A stretch of DNA of 64,000 nucleotides from Agriotes lineatus (taxonomy: Eukaryota; Arthropoda; Insecta; Coleoptera; Elateridae), in NCBI GenBank assembly GCA_940337035.1, contig CALNHX010002786.1:103843-167842 (forward strand), written 5' to 3'. The translations under genes were made by a program, and so were the position numbers. Each line of letters begins with the position of its first letter. Position 1 is the first letter of the stretch. The notes under the pieces are model-generated. The model was not told the origin of the DNA. It saw only the letters and a list, made by a program, of their open reading frames with translations, and did no database searches. Below, in pieces: positions 1 to 12,884 of the stretch.

Positions 1-1590
1 ATCACTACCGTAATTGCTAAGAAGTGTTAAAGCTCCTCTATACATAGTCTCTGCTTTAAATTCTCTGCATAACCTAATTATCCGTAATGATTTCGATACA
101 ATTATAATAACTGCAAAATTCAGCTTGTAGAATTACAAATCAAAATCTTCTAACTTTAAAATTAACCCCACAAAACAGTAACTAATATTAACCCTATTAG
201 TTACAAATTGAAACTGCTTCTAACCTCAAATTTTAATTATAAAATTCCCATTATACCTAATATTCATTCACCGTTTTCCACATTCTCCAAAAACGATAAC
301 ATCCAGGATCCCATATAGGGCTGACCGTGAGTGTACTATATAGATGATTTTTTAAATTTCGAATTTGAAAACGCAATAGGGGAAAAGTATGGGTATTATA
401 ACCAGAAATAACACATATATTTTATTTTATTTTTTCAAGCTTTGTGTCCTCTACAGGAACGCAACATTTGAATTTTGAAGAAAAGTCTTATAAATGTTAC
501 AAATAAAAACCTACAGATGAAAGAAAAAAATTTTAATGCCGAAAGGAACAAATTTTGAATCAAAAATATATATTTAATATTTATTTTTGTGTTGGAAGCG
601 TATCGTAAGTTCATGTGAGTTAAATCTCACTTGAATAAATCCATCACGTACCTCTTGACCTATGACACAACTGCAGGTCTCTGTGGTAAGTCTCACACAT
701 CGTTCCATAGCTCGTGTGTGACGTAAAAACGAGAATATGAGTCAGAAGTATTAATAGTGTTAACCAGTTCTATATTTTTTTAGATCATCGTTTAAATACC
801 GAGATAGTTTTATTTGTATTTCCAAGTAACGTATCACTGCATTTTTATATCTACTATTTGCTACAGTGCCATCACAACCAACAGCACAGAGATTGCTAAA
901 GGTAATATTATTTTTTGTGTTACATATTGTGAGGGTCGTGTATTCACAAACATTTTATTTAGGTTATTTTATTTTCAGGAAAAACAATAAAAAAAACTCA
1001 TATTCTTATAACTAGATGTATTTATGTATTGTAGTAGTAAACAATTATAGCTCTTAAATGAAAGCTTTCGTTTGATTTGAATAGGGTGTAATCCGATATC
1101 TTTTGCAGCTGTTAGGAATGCAGCGGGACGTAATAAAATATCCCTGCGCATAACATAAAGAGAGCCGAAAAGTGTGTTAAATTTATGACCGGGGGATTAA
1201 GCGGATTTGGAAAACAAATAGCCCATACCGCCAACTAATTTAGTTTAAAATTTATTAGGTTGTGATTTCAACCAAAGAAACACGTGGTGAGGGTAGTTTT
1301 GAATACACCGTAGGAAACCCCAATTTAAAACTTGATTGAAAAAGGATTAAGCAGTCGTGGGCTTTATAAGGGCAGCTACCAATTAACGCAACGACGCTCT
1401 GGCAAAGAAATTTAGATTTGTTGTCATTGGCTGGACACTCCGCAACCCGGAATGGAGGGGTTTTGCTAAGTTGTATAAAACGCATCTGAGTAGGACTGCA
1501 AAAAAAGCCGAGTCTGGTGCATTTGGTAATTCTACGCGTAATACGGAGAACTACTGTGGCAGATCACAGCTGTTTAACCCTTACTCCTCT
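1..1590. other. AT-rich intergenic DNA, no gene seen
   Basis: Only short, unrecognised reading frames occur on either strand. No repeat termini, RNA gene or splice-flanked coding segment could be supported here. Confidence 0.5.
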
Positions 1591-2643
1591 AGGTGCAACA
1601 TAATCCGACAACGCAAGGCAACTTGTTAGTAAGACTGTCGGGGCACCGACTCTTTGCCTCTCTCTTACTTCTATAGATACAACTAGTGATGTAACAAACG
1701 CGTTTTTTTAATTGAATAAAAAACCTTTACAAAAACTACAAAAAACGGTTTTTTTGTTTTTTATTCATTTTTGTAACTGGCGGCACGTTTTGGTAGGTAT
1801 GGTTGGCAGCAGGTAAACAAACGACAAAATTTAAACTTATTTTGATTTTACATGCCCTTTAAAGTTCAAGAAAACTACAGCACATACTAGACAAATGTTT
1901 AATAAACAAAAGTAACATTTTATACCTACTGCCTACTCGTATTACGTATTACTCACAGAACAGCAAAGCGTATGCATGCGTCTATGCGAGCACCCCTGCC
2001 CCACCCCCACTGTTGGAAGTTGTTTTAAGCTGGATCTAGCTTTGAAACTGTCGAGCTGATCGACGAATCAAGTTATATTAAATATTAGCGATTCATCAAA
2101 GTCATAAGACAGTGACATGGGCGACGTAAACTGCATGGATACTGACTCCGAATCAGTTGAGGAGTCAGCCATGTCTGTTAGCGAGTAATTTCTGCATTAT
2201 TATAATTTCTACATCCACTTTGGCTATGAAATGTAATACATTATTTTTCTTTAGAAATATTTGTTTTTTTTGTTATTATAAATTCTATAATGCACTTTAC
2301 CTATGATATGTATTATTTTTATTTAGAAATATCTGTTTTTTGTTTTTCCAAAGAATATTACTTGTTATTCACTACACTTTAATTCTGAAAAAAACCTTTT
2401 AAAAAAAACAGACTGCTCGTTTTTTTTGCAAAAAAACCGTTTTTTTTAAACGAACGGTTTTTTTATGGTTACATCACTAGATACAACAAAGTCCGACACC
2501 GCAAGGAGACTTGTTAGTAAGACTGTGCACACCGATTCTTTGTCTCTCTTTCTCTTCGCTAGGCGTAACACATTTCGACACCACGAGGGGACTTGTTAGT
2601 AAGACTGTGGACGTACCGACTATTTGTCTCATTTTACTTCGCT
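1591..2643. repeat. Three ~85-bp tandem units, split by a transposon
   Basis: Units begin near 1591, 2480 and 2561. All share the core ACTTGTTAGTAAGACTGT followed by a CACCGA/TACCGA block and a CTC-rich tail (CTCTCTTACTT or similar). The boundary between units 1 and 2 is interrupted by the hAT-type element at 1684-2479. The array function is unknown; it looks like a decayed minisatellite. Confidence 0.8.
1684..2479. mobile_element. Non-autonomous hAT-type element
   Basis: The 796-bp element starts TAGTGATGTAAC and ends GTTACATCACTA, a perfect 12-bp inverted terminus. It is flanked on both sides by the 8-bp duplication GATACAAC (1676-1683 and 2480-2487). An 8-bp duplication and a TAGNG-type terminus are hAT hallmarks. 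There is no transposase frame; the subterminal regions are poly-T/poly-A rich. A partial inverted relative lies near 46312-46510. Confidence 0.88.
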
Positions 2644-5004
2644 GGAAATCTATCAAATGGTTCTAGTAGTCGTGGACATAGAAAAGTTCCCAAGCACTTT
2701 AAAGCTGATTTTGACTATTTTTACATATTATGAATTTGGCTTGTTCAATACATGTCATTTCTTATAACATTTCCAATTTTTTATGAGAAACATGATAATG
2801 CTGTGCGTGCTACTGCAACTTGTTTTTATTTATACACAGGGATATTCTGCAAGAACTTTTATTCGCTCACCACTACAACCTAATCCTGCTGTACTCCCAT
2901 CGAATTTATTTCGCAGGTTGTTCTTTATATGGTGCTATGAACACATTTTAAGCTTCTATGATTATTATAGAAATTAATAACATTTCATGCATATCATATA
3001 ATATTTTATAAATATTTAAGGAATGTGCTAGTTTAATTTTGATAAATAGGATAAACCCGCATTGGTTTTCATAATATTTGTGAACCTGTATTAAAAATAG
3101 TGTTAGCCTCGATCTAAACAAAATGTAGTCAGAGTAGGCTTGGAAACAATGATAAACAATGAAGCATCGAAGACACACAATTGGGGGGGGGGGGGGGGGA
3201 GACCAAGCTGAAAGGTGTTATTTTGGCTTCCCCAATAAATAGTTGTAAAATTGTGAATAAATACCCTTTTCCCAATTAAGTGAGTTTAAAAATTGATTGA
3301 ATATCCCGTGGGTGTACTGTAGTGGAGTGCACTCATTTCGTAGCACCTCTGCAGAAGGTTGACTTGTATTCCGGTGGCTGTTTTTGGACATCCGAGCAGA
3401 GTAATTGAACCCCCTGGAAGCTGGAGGTAGGCAATGACCTTCGTAGAAAACAGTGCAGCCCTAAGTGTGAGCAACGGGGGTAGCTGGAAGCAGTTTGTGG
3501 CGTCACAGAGGTTGAGCTACAGGAATCGTTCTGCGGCGGCGCTCAGAGGCTGGCTAACGGACAAGCATCGTGGGACTCGCCAGGAGCACGAGTTGGGCCC
3601 TAATTCCGTTCCAAAGCCAACCAAAGGTCAGTAAACTTTACCCTAAAAGACAGAATTTAATGCATTTCGTGGTGGCGTCGGTTTTTATAAGCACTTCTGG
3701 CAGAAGCGTCCCTTGAGTGTGTTTTGTGACATTATTTACTTACGGCATTTGTTATCACCTAGGCAACGCTTTAATTACATAATCACAGACAATTGTCGTT
3801 TAGTAGCGGATTTGTTTTTGCGATTTGTGAGGTTGGAACGCCATTTTCCCTTTAGTTAAATAATATCTTGCTATTCTGTTTGTTAAATCACCATTACTTA
3901 TTATACAAATAGTTTCCTTTTACCTTATTAAAAAATAATACAACGATAATTAATTTTGTGACTACGATAGCAGCAGTGGACTGTAATTTTGATTTAGTCG
4001 AGAGCTACCAAATTATTTATGGCGAGGGTACGCGCAACAATTAGAAAGTGTATTGCCACCTACCTTTAATTACGGCTGCTTCTCTCGCTTCCCTCCTGCA
4101 ACCGATGCGAAGCGTTACTTGTAGATGGAATTCTCGAAGATCTTTTGCACATACATTCTTTATTTAGCAGAACAGTTTTGCATACACACGATTAACATTA
4201 AGAACACGACAGCGCCGGAAATATTTCACGCGACGCGCCAGAGCTCAGGAACACGCTTACGCTCGCAATTGTTTCGCGCGTCTTTTTCGCTGCCTTCGAT
4301 ATTGGGCAGGCGGCTCACCTTTCCTATCTTAACGCGACCCTCGCTTTTACCAAAAAACTAACTGCAACGCCTGGAGGCCTAAACAGATTTGATGGCAAAT
4401 GTATTTCTTGTAATTCATTGCTAATCAAAATAATACTTGCCTGCATGTAGAGACCCGACGCATATGAGATAAGATCTCATTTTGAGATTAATAATTTATT
4501 TATAATATCCAATACACAACAATTATTCCACAACAATAGTTAGCATTATTGCCCTCTAGTAGACGACTGTTTAATACATATACGGTAAACTTTTCCGAGG
4601 CTGAACTCTTCATTATTTGCAATATTTGCTCCTATTAAACGGTTAATAACACTTATTTATGTATAAAAAACTGCATTTTGCTTGTCTAAACAATAAATGA
4701 CTGATTTTTATTTGCATTTAAACATATTAAATCTTTCATTTCCCAGTCCTAATGTTAATTTTTTAACTTGAACTTTATAACGCCCCGTTTCAATTTCATT
4801 TCAAAAGCACGTTAATGCATTTAACACCGACTTACGGACCGCCTTATAGCTACATTTTGTAGCAAGGGAATTCAAGTTAATCGCAGCAGGCGTGTGTGGC
4901 GGAGCGATAAACACCTGCACATTTTCGCGTTTGCACTTGTCTCATTTCGATCCGCTTTGGCTGTTAAAACAGTGTAATAGGTGGCTTAGTATTGATTTTT
5001 CCTT
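2644..5004. other. Intergenic DNA with a G homopolymer and a CpG-rich patch
   Basis: An uninterrupted G run lies near 3182-3199. The segment 3430-3635 is richer in GC and CpG than its surroundings and is open in one plus frame (66 codons, ending just after CAAAGGTCAGT, which resembles a splice donor). I do not recognise the peptide, so a noncoding or first exon is only a possibility. Nothing else is supported. Confidence 0.35.
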
Positions 5005-5256
5005 ATATTTAATAGTTACTATATTGCTAGCGCCTATAAGTGGGGAGGTCACAGCGTAAGTGAGACAGACAACCAACTCTTCGATGTATTTGGTGAGCTG
5101 TGCGCACGGTCAAGTTTAAAATTCGCTTCTAAAGGCGGAGTTCGAATTCTCAGGTATGCGCACGAGACGCGTAGTACGACGAGTTAGACTATGTCGGCGC
5201 CGTAATGTTTTCGCGCGTTCCCAGTTCCTGCTAGCAATATAGTAACTATTAAATAT
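5005..5256. mobile_element. Short inverted-repeat element (MITE), copy 1
   Basis: The 252-bp element has perfect 26-bp inverted ends. The left end runs 5005-5030 (starting ATATTTAATAGTTACTATAT and continuing to TGCTAG) and the right end is 5231-5256. A diverged reverse-orientation copy of the interior, including the ATTCGAACTCCGCC block and a CTAGCAATAT end, lies at about 26150-26395. No coding capacity; superfamily not assigned. Confidence 0.8.
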
Positions 5257-6753
5257 ATGGATTTTTCGAGAGGCGTTCTTGTTTTTCAAGCAAGCGAAGC
5301 CGCATGTAGCATTGTTCGCGGGCGCGCTTCCAGCGTTGGCTGCGCTTCCGTTCATCGAAATCGCTGCGATGCGTCTTCTAAATTAGGCCGTGAACATCAT
5401 CGGCCGGCTAGTGTGGGCTAGAATCGGCTAGTATTGGCTCAGAAATCAAGCAGCTATTTGGGCTCTCACGCTTAAATTCAGCATCCCGGAGCTAATGTTT
5501 TTGGCTCTTCGTACGTAGCCAGGAATTTTCTTCCTTTTGATGCGCTTTTTTGCGTCGTTCTTGGGATTCTGAGGATCATGCAGTCAAGTCAGCTTTGAAT
5601 CTTAATAGAGAAATGCAATGAACAGGACTCCCCTGCCGATCGCTGGACTTCATCATTAATTAAACTGTAAGTACATGCCATTATCAGCTCTGTTTTTTAT
5701 AGACAAAGGCATGATGCCACAAACTTATGTCAGTTCTTACTAAGATCTTAGCAACTCAAACTGAGCATGTCAAATCAATCTTTGGCTCAATTGTTATTAC
5801 CGCTAAAGTACGAGTATTCGAAATTGCTGAAATAGCGTGTATACTATATCTCAGATAAGCGCCCTTGGCGTTATACGTTTATGTCAATTGCGATTGCACA
5901 GGTGTTAGCCTGAAGTTGTAATTTAAGCTATAACTAGCGAGTTCTGAAATACTGCTTCGAATTGAAGTTTTTAAATGTTATTTTGTCCCGATATACAATT
6001 ACATGTGTGTGCGTTGGGTGACGTCAACATGGACTTATTGTTTTGATTATTAAATATTCTTTTGACTGTTAGGTACTGTTTGTTGTTTGCATTACTACAT
6101 TTCAATTGAGGTATGCAGCGAAGCTTACAAGGTAGGTGGCCCAATTCATTTATTAATCTACTGTTCAATTGTAAAAGCCCGAAGCATTTCGTAGCCTTAT
6201 TCTTACACCACGCCATATTCTACCAAAAGTTAAAAGAGCTAGCTGAGGCCTTATCAACCCCTTCGTTTAAGGGTGGTACAACTTCCTCTAAGTCAAATTT
6301 TTAGGAAGCGAGAGTTGAACTTGGGAGAGAATTCTATATTGATTTGATGATTGTATGGATTAGATGGAATTCGATAAAAGTGAATAAAAATTATAAAATC
6401 TTTTATTTTCACGATCACAAATTTACATCGATTTGAGTATTTTATGAAATTTATAATAAAATATTTATGGTTTTGCTTTCAATTATTCTAACATATTCGC
6501 TTAACTTAAAACGAATGATTTGCACATATTTTTTCAATTTAAAATTTATAATAAAATAATAAATACATTAAAATTTCAATTACGACTAGTCTAATACTAT
6601 TATGATAAAATTATTGATAATAAATTATACAATTACATTAAAAGTCACTTAATTAAAAATATAAGGTTTGTATGCCTATCTTTAAAATATTTAGATCAAC
6701 ATCTATAACATACAATTATTAATCAATTAAAATTAAAAGCAGCAGTCGACACG
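5257..6753. other. Intergenic DNA and probable ELMO 3' UTR
   Basis: No supported gene. The last few hundred bases next to 6754 should hold the 3' untranslated region of the minus-strand ELMO gene. They are very AT-rich with several TTTATT (AATAAA on the minus strand) candidates, so the poly(A) site cannot be fixed. Confidence 0.4.
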
Positions 6754-9700
6754 TTACTTTAAATCATAGCAGAACTGGTAATGGGGAGGATCGGGAGGAA
6801 TTGGTGGAGGATCCTGAGGAATAGTAACACCTTCAGCATCCAGCAGTCTTAATTTAATTTCCATTGACAACAAAGTGTCTAAATCTTTATCAGTCTCACG
6901 ACTTTGCATACGTTGCCCCAAGAGTGCGTTGATCCCATCCGTCCAATAAGCTAACGTTAATTCATCTGGTGCGACACAATCTAAAGATTGCAGATCGACT
7001 CCTTCCAAAGCTAACGAAAAAGCAAGATGGTGAGACGATTTTCGGCCTCGCATATGTGGGCAATCCCGGCCCACTAATAAAGCACGTATGTCTGATACTG
7101 CTAGTTTTGAGCCCAGTTCTTCAATACACGGAGCACTTTTTTCGTCGCAATCTCCATAATGAAGAACTTTATGATTAGGCGACAGCCTCATGTACCAAAA
7201 CTTGTCTTTGATACGCTGCCCACGTGCTGAGTACTTTGTGAATCGTGTACCTTCAACCAAAAATGCCAGTCGTTGCTGCTTTATCAAAGCCAAAATTTCT
7301 GGTGAAATTTGTTCACGTAATTCTACTATTGGCCTTGCATGCGATTCCCATTCTTCTCGCGAGGTACGCTCCTGCTGCCACAGGGCTGTAATTTCACTAT
7401 AGGTTAACACTTGCAAACGTGCTTTCAGCTGCTCAAGGGACGGAGGGGACACAGCAAGGGCACGAACAATTTGCTCTCTAACAACACTCGCTACCTTTCC
7501 GAAATCCTCAGCAGTCGCACGCATTTCCTTCCAGGTTTTATTTAGCAACATAATACATATGTAAAAGCATTCTTCGAATGGATGGTCATGGGTGAAAAAG
7601 AGTGGTTGAAACGATTGCCCTTGTTCAGAAGGGGCTTCCCCTATTGCCAGCAATTCACACAAGATCCGAACCAGTTCAACGCTGGCACGGCCAAAGGGAC
7701 ATTCGTGCTCATCAGCTCGACAGCTGTTCTCGAGCACGAGTTTTGTATAGCTGTCAGGATACGTCCGAGCAAAATAGATCATGCAGTCGAGCGCCAGTAA
7801 GCCAGGAGGCGTTTCTATGAAATCCAAAGCAGGATTTATGTCGTTTTTGAAACCAAGCTTCTTGTAATCTCGGGTAAAACCACTCGGTCCCCTTGTCCCG
7901 CCTGCTCCTTCTCCATCAAAAGCTATGCGACGCAACTCCTTGATTTTTTCGTGCCCATCTTGATCCTGAAAAAAAGCTATTATTATTAACTGCATTTGCG
8001 ATATACAGGGTGTCAACTTTCAAACTGTAAGCTTTGGTTAAATTACACAAAAGTTGCTTTTTCTGGAGAATTAGTTTAGAGCCGGTCAAAAATTAAAAAA
8101 ATTCCTAGCTCACTTGATATATTCGAAAAAAAAATTTGTTTTAAATTTAGCTTCTTTTTTACTTCCTTTTACTATAAAGGAAGTATTGGATTCACCCCAA
8201 AAATTCGAAATTGAGTTTTCAACGGATCTTCACGTTTTAGAGTCCCCTGATCCCAAAAAACATATTTTTTTTCATTGGTCTGTCTGTGTGTGTGTCTGTG
8301 TGTGTGTGTGTGTCTGTCTGTGAACAGAATATCTCAAAAACGAAAAGAGGTATAGCATTGAAACTTCATATATAAGTTTTGTGTACTATGTAGATGAGAC
8401 AGCAAGCTTTTGAAGAAAATCGCATAACCGGAAGTAGGTGTTTACTCTTGTGATTTTTCAGTTGTTTTCGATTTTTTCAAAAACGGCTCTAACGATTTTT
8501 TTTAAATTTTACATTTTTCTTACACTTTTAATGTGTATTGATGTGAGATAGGTGATTTTCCAGTTGAATACTTCTAAAGTGGGTTTCTTTTGTTTTTTTT
8601 TTCTATTTTTTTTATTAACTCCTATTTTAAATAAAACACCCGGTATATTATTACATTTTTGAATTCACCTTAAAATTCTAGAGAAAATTTGTCTCTTCAA
8701 CTAACACTCGATTTTGTACCGTTTTTGTAGAATTTGTAATTTTTGAAAATTTTTAACAAATGGTTAAAAATTAAAAATGAAATTTTTGACTAATTATAAG
8801 ATCACTGTAAAAGGAAGTTGTGTGAGTGTATCACACCAGATTTTTAGCAATGGATGCCAACCATTGTGCAGAATTTAGTGGTGTTTTCGCGGGTATTTTA
8901 ATTTTTACACCTTTACATAGTATTGTTATAAACTTTTCAGCAAATTACAAATTCAGTAAAAACAGTAACATGAAACGAATACAACAAATCTTACCTGAGG
9001 ATCCATCTTAGTCATCATACGTTGTTCAAGAAGTCCTAAAGTGAGCGTCTGAAGAACATACAACTGGTGTGCCATTTCAGCGCCCTCAGCGGCCCCTGTT
9101 TGCAATATGTTATTCTGAATAGCAGTCCTCACTTGCTTTGAAGCTAATGTAGAAGCTAAAGTACGACGTTTTGCAAGATCTGCTTTTAGCAGCAATGCGT
9201 TAATTAAAGCTACAGCATTTTGTTGTACAACAGGAGCAGCCTGCAGATGTGTGATCAAGGAAGAGACAGGAACTTCCCGCTCCACTTGTCCATAGCCCTC
9301 GCTACTGTTTAAAACTACGTTTTCAAGGATCGACAGGGCTGCCTGAGTTACTTGAGATTCTTGAGTTGTGTTCACCAAACCGGCAACGCGACTGATAAAA
9401 TTCCCCTCTAAAATATCCCACGATACAATTCCATGTTCCATGAGCTCCACAAATGAGAGAAGCGTGTGTGCCAAAATCGTGCCTTTACATTTTCCTCCTT
9501 CTATTTGTCGGATGATCAACGCTAAGCCTTGCTTATTTATAAAGTCTAGAGCAAATGTCATGTCTGCACTTAAGGTAGACAGCTTCTGCAAACCCTGTGC
9601 TTTTTCATCTGCATTGCCCATGTTGAGTTTGTGTAGAATATCTTGGGCAGTTTTCGAGGGTGAGTATTGAAGGCGCAAGACAGATCCATTTTTAATTTCA

Positions 9701-9909
9701 TTTCGGTTCTTTTCAGTTATGTAGTTTCGGTTGTTGTTTTCGTTGAACTGTAAAGCATACTGATCAGGATCAGTGAGATTCCATCCATTGCAGAGTTCTT
9801 GGATGATTCCAGCCAGGGGTTGTTTCTGATTAAATTCGATTAGCTGTGGAACTTGATCGGTCATTTCCACAGCTATTTTAACTATGTTGGCATCCTTCAT
9901 TCCTGGCAT
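6754..9909 (-). CDS. Ced-12: ELMO/Ced-12 engulfment and cell motility protein
   Basis: Two exons: 9909-8995 (305 codons) and 7965-6754 (403 codons plus stop), joined by a 1029-bp intron. The donor is CAG|GTAAG and the acceptor TTTCAG|GAT; the phase is 0, giving about 708 aa, close to the ~720 aa family size. Residues 1-300 form the N-terminal Ras-binding-like and armadillo region. The ELMO domain begins at the exon junction (DPQ/DQDGHEKIKELRRIAFD). A PH-domain region follows, and residues 681-708 form a proline-rich tail (PPPIPPDPP). In this family ELMO partners Dock180/Myoblast city to activate Rac during engulfment, myoblast fusion and migration, and the proline-rich tail binds the Dock SH3 domain. 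The start ATG (MPGMKD) is the first in frame. Intact, with no internal stops. Confidence 0.97.
8156..8855. repeat. Interspersed repeat inside the ELMO intron
   Basis: It is bounded by ACTTCCTTTTAC on the left and the inverted GTAAAAGGAAGT on the right. It contains a TG/CTGT microsatellite (8283-8322) followed by a conserved block beginning GAACAGAATATCTCAAAA. The block is repeated nearly base for base at 45205-45765, so this is a dispersed family, probably a non-autonomous DNA element. It fills most of the intron and does not touch the splice sites. Confidence 0.8.
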
Positions 9910-10087
9910 TTTGACTGCTTGGTTTTATTAATTATCGAAACCACATAACTAATTTCTTTTAATTGAGATTAACTACCCTCTGACAGTTTCTTGACACACC
10001 CTTTATCTTGATTGCATTGTAACTACGTTAGATTTCGTGAAATTTGGATACAATAAGAATTTGCCTAACAAGTACTTTGTATTGATA
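9910..10087 (-). promoter_or_regulatory. 5' flank of ELMO up to the foldback element
   Basis: Only about 180 bp separates the ELMO start codon from the left end of the large foldback element. The 5' UTR and promoter must lie here or beyond the repeats. No clear TATA or initiator element could be singled out. Confidence 0.3.
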
Positions 10088-10956
10088 TACAGTGTCCGCC
10101 AAAAAGTCGGCATATTATGGGATTTTTGGTTTTGTTTTTAACTTTAAAAAAAAACGTTTTAAGTCAATAATTTGTGCTTGTTTAAAAACCTATTCACCCC
10201 CTATCATATATACCGAGTGATTTCTACTTTTTTTAAAAATAGAGTTGTTCGAAATTGTCAAAATTCAAAAAGTGCTATTTTTCGGAAATTAAGTAAGATT
10301 TCAATGAGATTTTTTTAGGGAGTGTTATCTTTAGTTAGCTGAATGACCACAAGGCCAGAAAATATCTATTTTTTTTAACTTTAGCTAAAAATATTTTTTT
10401 CAGTTTTTTAAATATTTTTAAAAATTTCACATAGGTACCAAGACTTAAAATTAAAATTAATTTTTTTTATGTGAAAACTTTAAATATTTAAAATTGAAAA
10501 AATAATCTTCTTCTTCTTCTTTCATCAGCATTTAATTACTCCAGTGTTGGATATATGCCTCCCCTCGGCGCCTCTACTCAGTTCTATCCGATGTTGTACT
10601 CATCCACTGTATCCCTACGATCTTGTCCACGTCGTCTTGCCATCTAGTTCTCGGTCTACCTCTGTTCCTTCTGCCTTCCCGAGGTCTCCACTCGGTCGTC
10701 AGCTTAGACCATCGATTGTCGTCTTGTCTCATGACGTGCCCCGCCCAACTCCACTTCAAACTTGCAATGTGTTTCGCCACATCCTCCACTTTGGTACGTT
10801 CTCTTATTATTTCATTCCGTACCGGTCCCGCAATCTTATACCTAACATATGGAGCGTCCCATGCCTCGTTGAGCGATCTTTAATTTTTGGACCAAAGTTT
10901 CTTTAAGAGGCAATGTCTCGGAACCATAGGTCATTATTGGTAACACGCATTGATTA

Positions 10957-11713
10957 TACAGTCTGTTCTATAAAAAAGGCCCCGCCTTCTAGCTACTTTA
11001 TTATTTATTTTAGACCCAATAAACCTTATATCAAATCAAATGGCACATAAAAACCTACATTTTAACACAATCAACAAATTTTTATCTTCAATTGTTTCAG
11101 AGTGGTGACGTCACGTGCAATTTTTTTAAATGACACTGTATATATTTTTTGACATTTTCTGGTAGAGGTTTTTTTTCTCTTTTCAACAATATAAATATTT
11201 CATGCACTTGCATAAAAAAATTTTCGTGAAAAATTACAAAAACTTTTTCACAGTGGGAGGCCATGATACAAAACTGTAAACAAAAGTGTAACTTAGAAAA
11301 ACAAAACAAATAGTAGCCAAACGCTTTAACTGTCAGATTTCAGAATAATCTAAAGTGTTTATTGTTTTGTTTTTCTGAGTTACACTTTTGTTTATAGTTT
11401 TGTATGGTGGCCTCCCACCGATAAAAAAGTTTTTTAATTTTTCTCGAAAATTTTCTTATGTAAGGGCATAAAATATTTATATTGTTGAAAAGAGAAAAAA
11501 ACCTCTACCAGAAAATGTAAAAAAATATATACAGTGTCATTTAAAAAAATCGCATGTGACGTCACCACTCTGAAACAATTGAAGATAAAATTTTTTTGAT
11601 AGTGTTAAAATGTAGGTTTTTATGTGCCATTTGATTTGATATAAGGTATATTGGGTCTAAAATAAATAATAAAGTAGCTAGAAGGCGGGGCCTTTTTAAT
11701 AGAACAGACGGTA
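10957..11713. mobile_element. 757-bp foldback element inside LINE A
   Basis: Near-identical arms of about 340 bp surround a loop of about 50 bp near 11310-11360. The ends read TACAGTCTGTTCTAT and ATAGAACAGACGGTA, flanked by TA on each side, which suggests a Tc1/mariner-type target choice. LINE coding sequence resumes on both sides (KTRVY before, LYNQCVLP after). No transposase is encoded, so it depends on enzymes supplied elsewhere. Confidence 0.88.
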
Positions 11714-12425
11714 TACTCTCGTTTTGACGTATTGGGGGTATTTAGTTTTGAACACTTCCTTGCTCAAATTCCCAAAAGCAGCCCAAGCCAGCCGAATTCT
11801 TCTGTTGGTCTCAATGACTTGTGTATCTTCTTTGAGAGATATTACTTGTCCCAAATATATATATTGCTCTACCACCTCTATAGGGTGGTGTTTAATTGTT
11901 ATAGGTCTTACATCCTCACTGTTTGCCATTATTTTTGTTTTTGCAAAGTTCATTCTCAGTCCAACTCTACTTGCGGCTGCCTCGAGTTCCTCCATCATCA
12001 CTTGTAGCTCCTGCATGTTATTTGTTGTAAGTACAATATCGTCGGCGTATCGGAGATGTGACATGTGTTTCCCATTCACGTTTATGCCTTTGTCCTGCCA
12101 GTTTAGACCATTGAATACGTCCTGTAGTAAGTTAGTGAACATTTTAGGGGAGATGGTGTCCCCCTGTCTGATACCTCTATGTATTGATATTGGTTCTGTT
12201 CCGTCGTATACCCGAATAACCGTCTTTGCTTCTTCGTATAAGTTGTTAATTAAGTTGATATATCTATAATCTAATCTACAGCATTTTAGTGCATTGATTA
12301 GAGCCCACCTCTCGACCGTGTCGAAGGCTTTCTCAAAATCTATAAATGCCATATACAACGGTTGGTTATATTCGTGGCTTTTTTCTGTCACTTGTCTCAA
12401 TGTATGTATGTGCTCTATAGTACTG

Positions 12426-12738
12426 TCATCATCATCATCATCAATCAGCTCATCTGCGTCCACTGCTGGACATAAGCCTCCCGTAGTTTAATCCATTCTT
12501 GTCGATCCTGTGCTGTGTTCATCCAGTTTGTCCGAATTCTCTTGATATCGTCGGACCATCTTGTTGGTGGTCGTCCACTGCTGCGATATGCGTCTTGGCG
12601 CGGTCTCCACTCCAGAGCCTTTTTCGTCCAACGTCCGTCCGTAAGTCTTGCCACGTGGCCCGCCCAGTTCCATTTTAGGGTGGCTATCAGTTCCACAGCA
12701 TCAGTTACTCCAGAGAAATGTGAGGGAAATATCTGGAG
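12426..12738 (-). mobile_element. 5'-truncated LINE inserted into LINE A
   Basis: The 313-bp insert is flanked by the 10-bp duplication TATAGTACTG (12416-12425 and 12739-12748). On the minus strand it encodes the last ~80 residues of another RTE-like ORF2 (KWNWAGHVARLTDGRW, then SGRPPTRWSDD). It ends in an ATG/TGA trinucleotide tail. Removing it restores the host reading frame exactly (RTGYSTIEHIHT). A textbook 5'-truncated target-primed insertion. Confidence 0.93.
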
Positions 12739-12884
12739 TATAGTACTGTATCCGGTTCTAAATGCAGCTTGTTCGTTCGATTGAAAGGCATCAAGTTTTT
12801 GTGCTGTTCTGGTTGTTATAATTTTTGTAAGCCTTGTTCAATATATAATTTTTGTAATTTATTTCAATGCTTTTTATTGGGAAT

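Larger units (their letters stand above)
10574..12882 (-). pseudogene. LINE A reverse transcriptase and C-terminal region (broken)
   Basis: Coding similarity runs on the minus strand from about 12882 down to 10574. It includes KLDAFQSNEQAAFRTGYSTI (split by an insertion), FIDFEKAFD, GIRQGDTISPK, the catalytic LRYADDIVL motif, and then LYNQCVLPIMTYGSETL. After an in-frame stop near 10830 comes the C-terminal SWAGHVMRQDD...RGRPRTRWQDD stretch, ending at 10574. About 150 residues of the RT N-terminus expected from the family are missing, replaced by the GGATGTCC tract. The motif set matches RTE/CFDP2-like ORF2 proteins. Confidence 0.9.

Noticed and set aside
5116..5355. 79-codon minus-strand open frame
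   Set aside because: It overlaps the inverted terminus of the MITE at 5005-5256 and matches no protein family.
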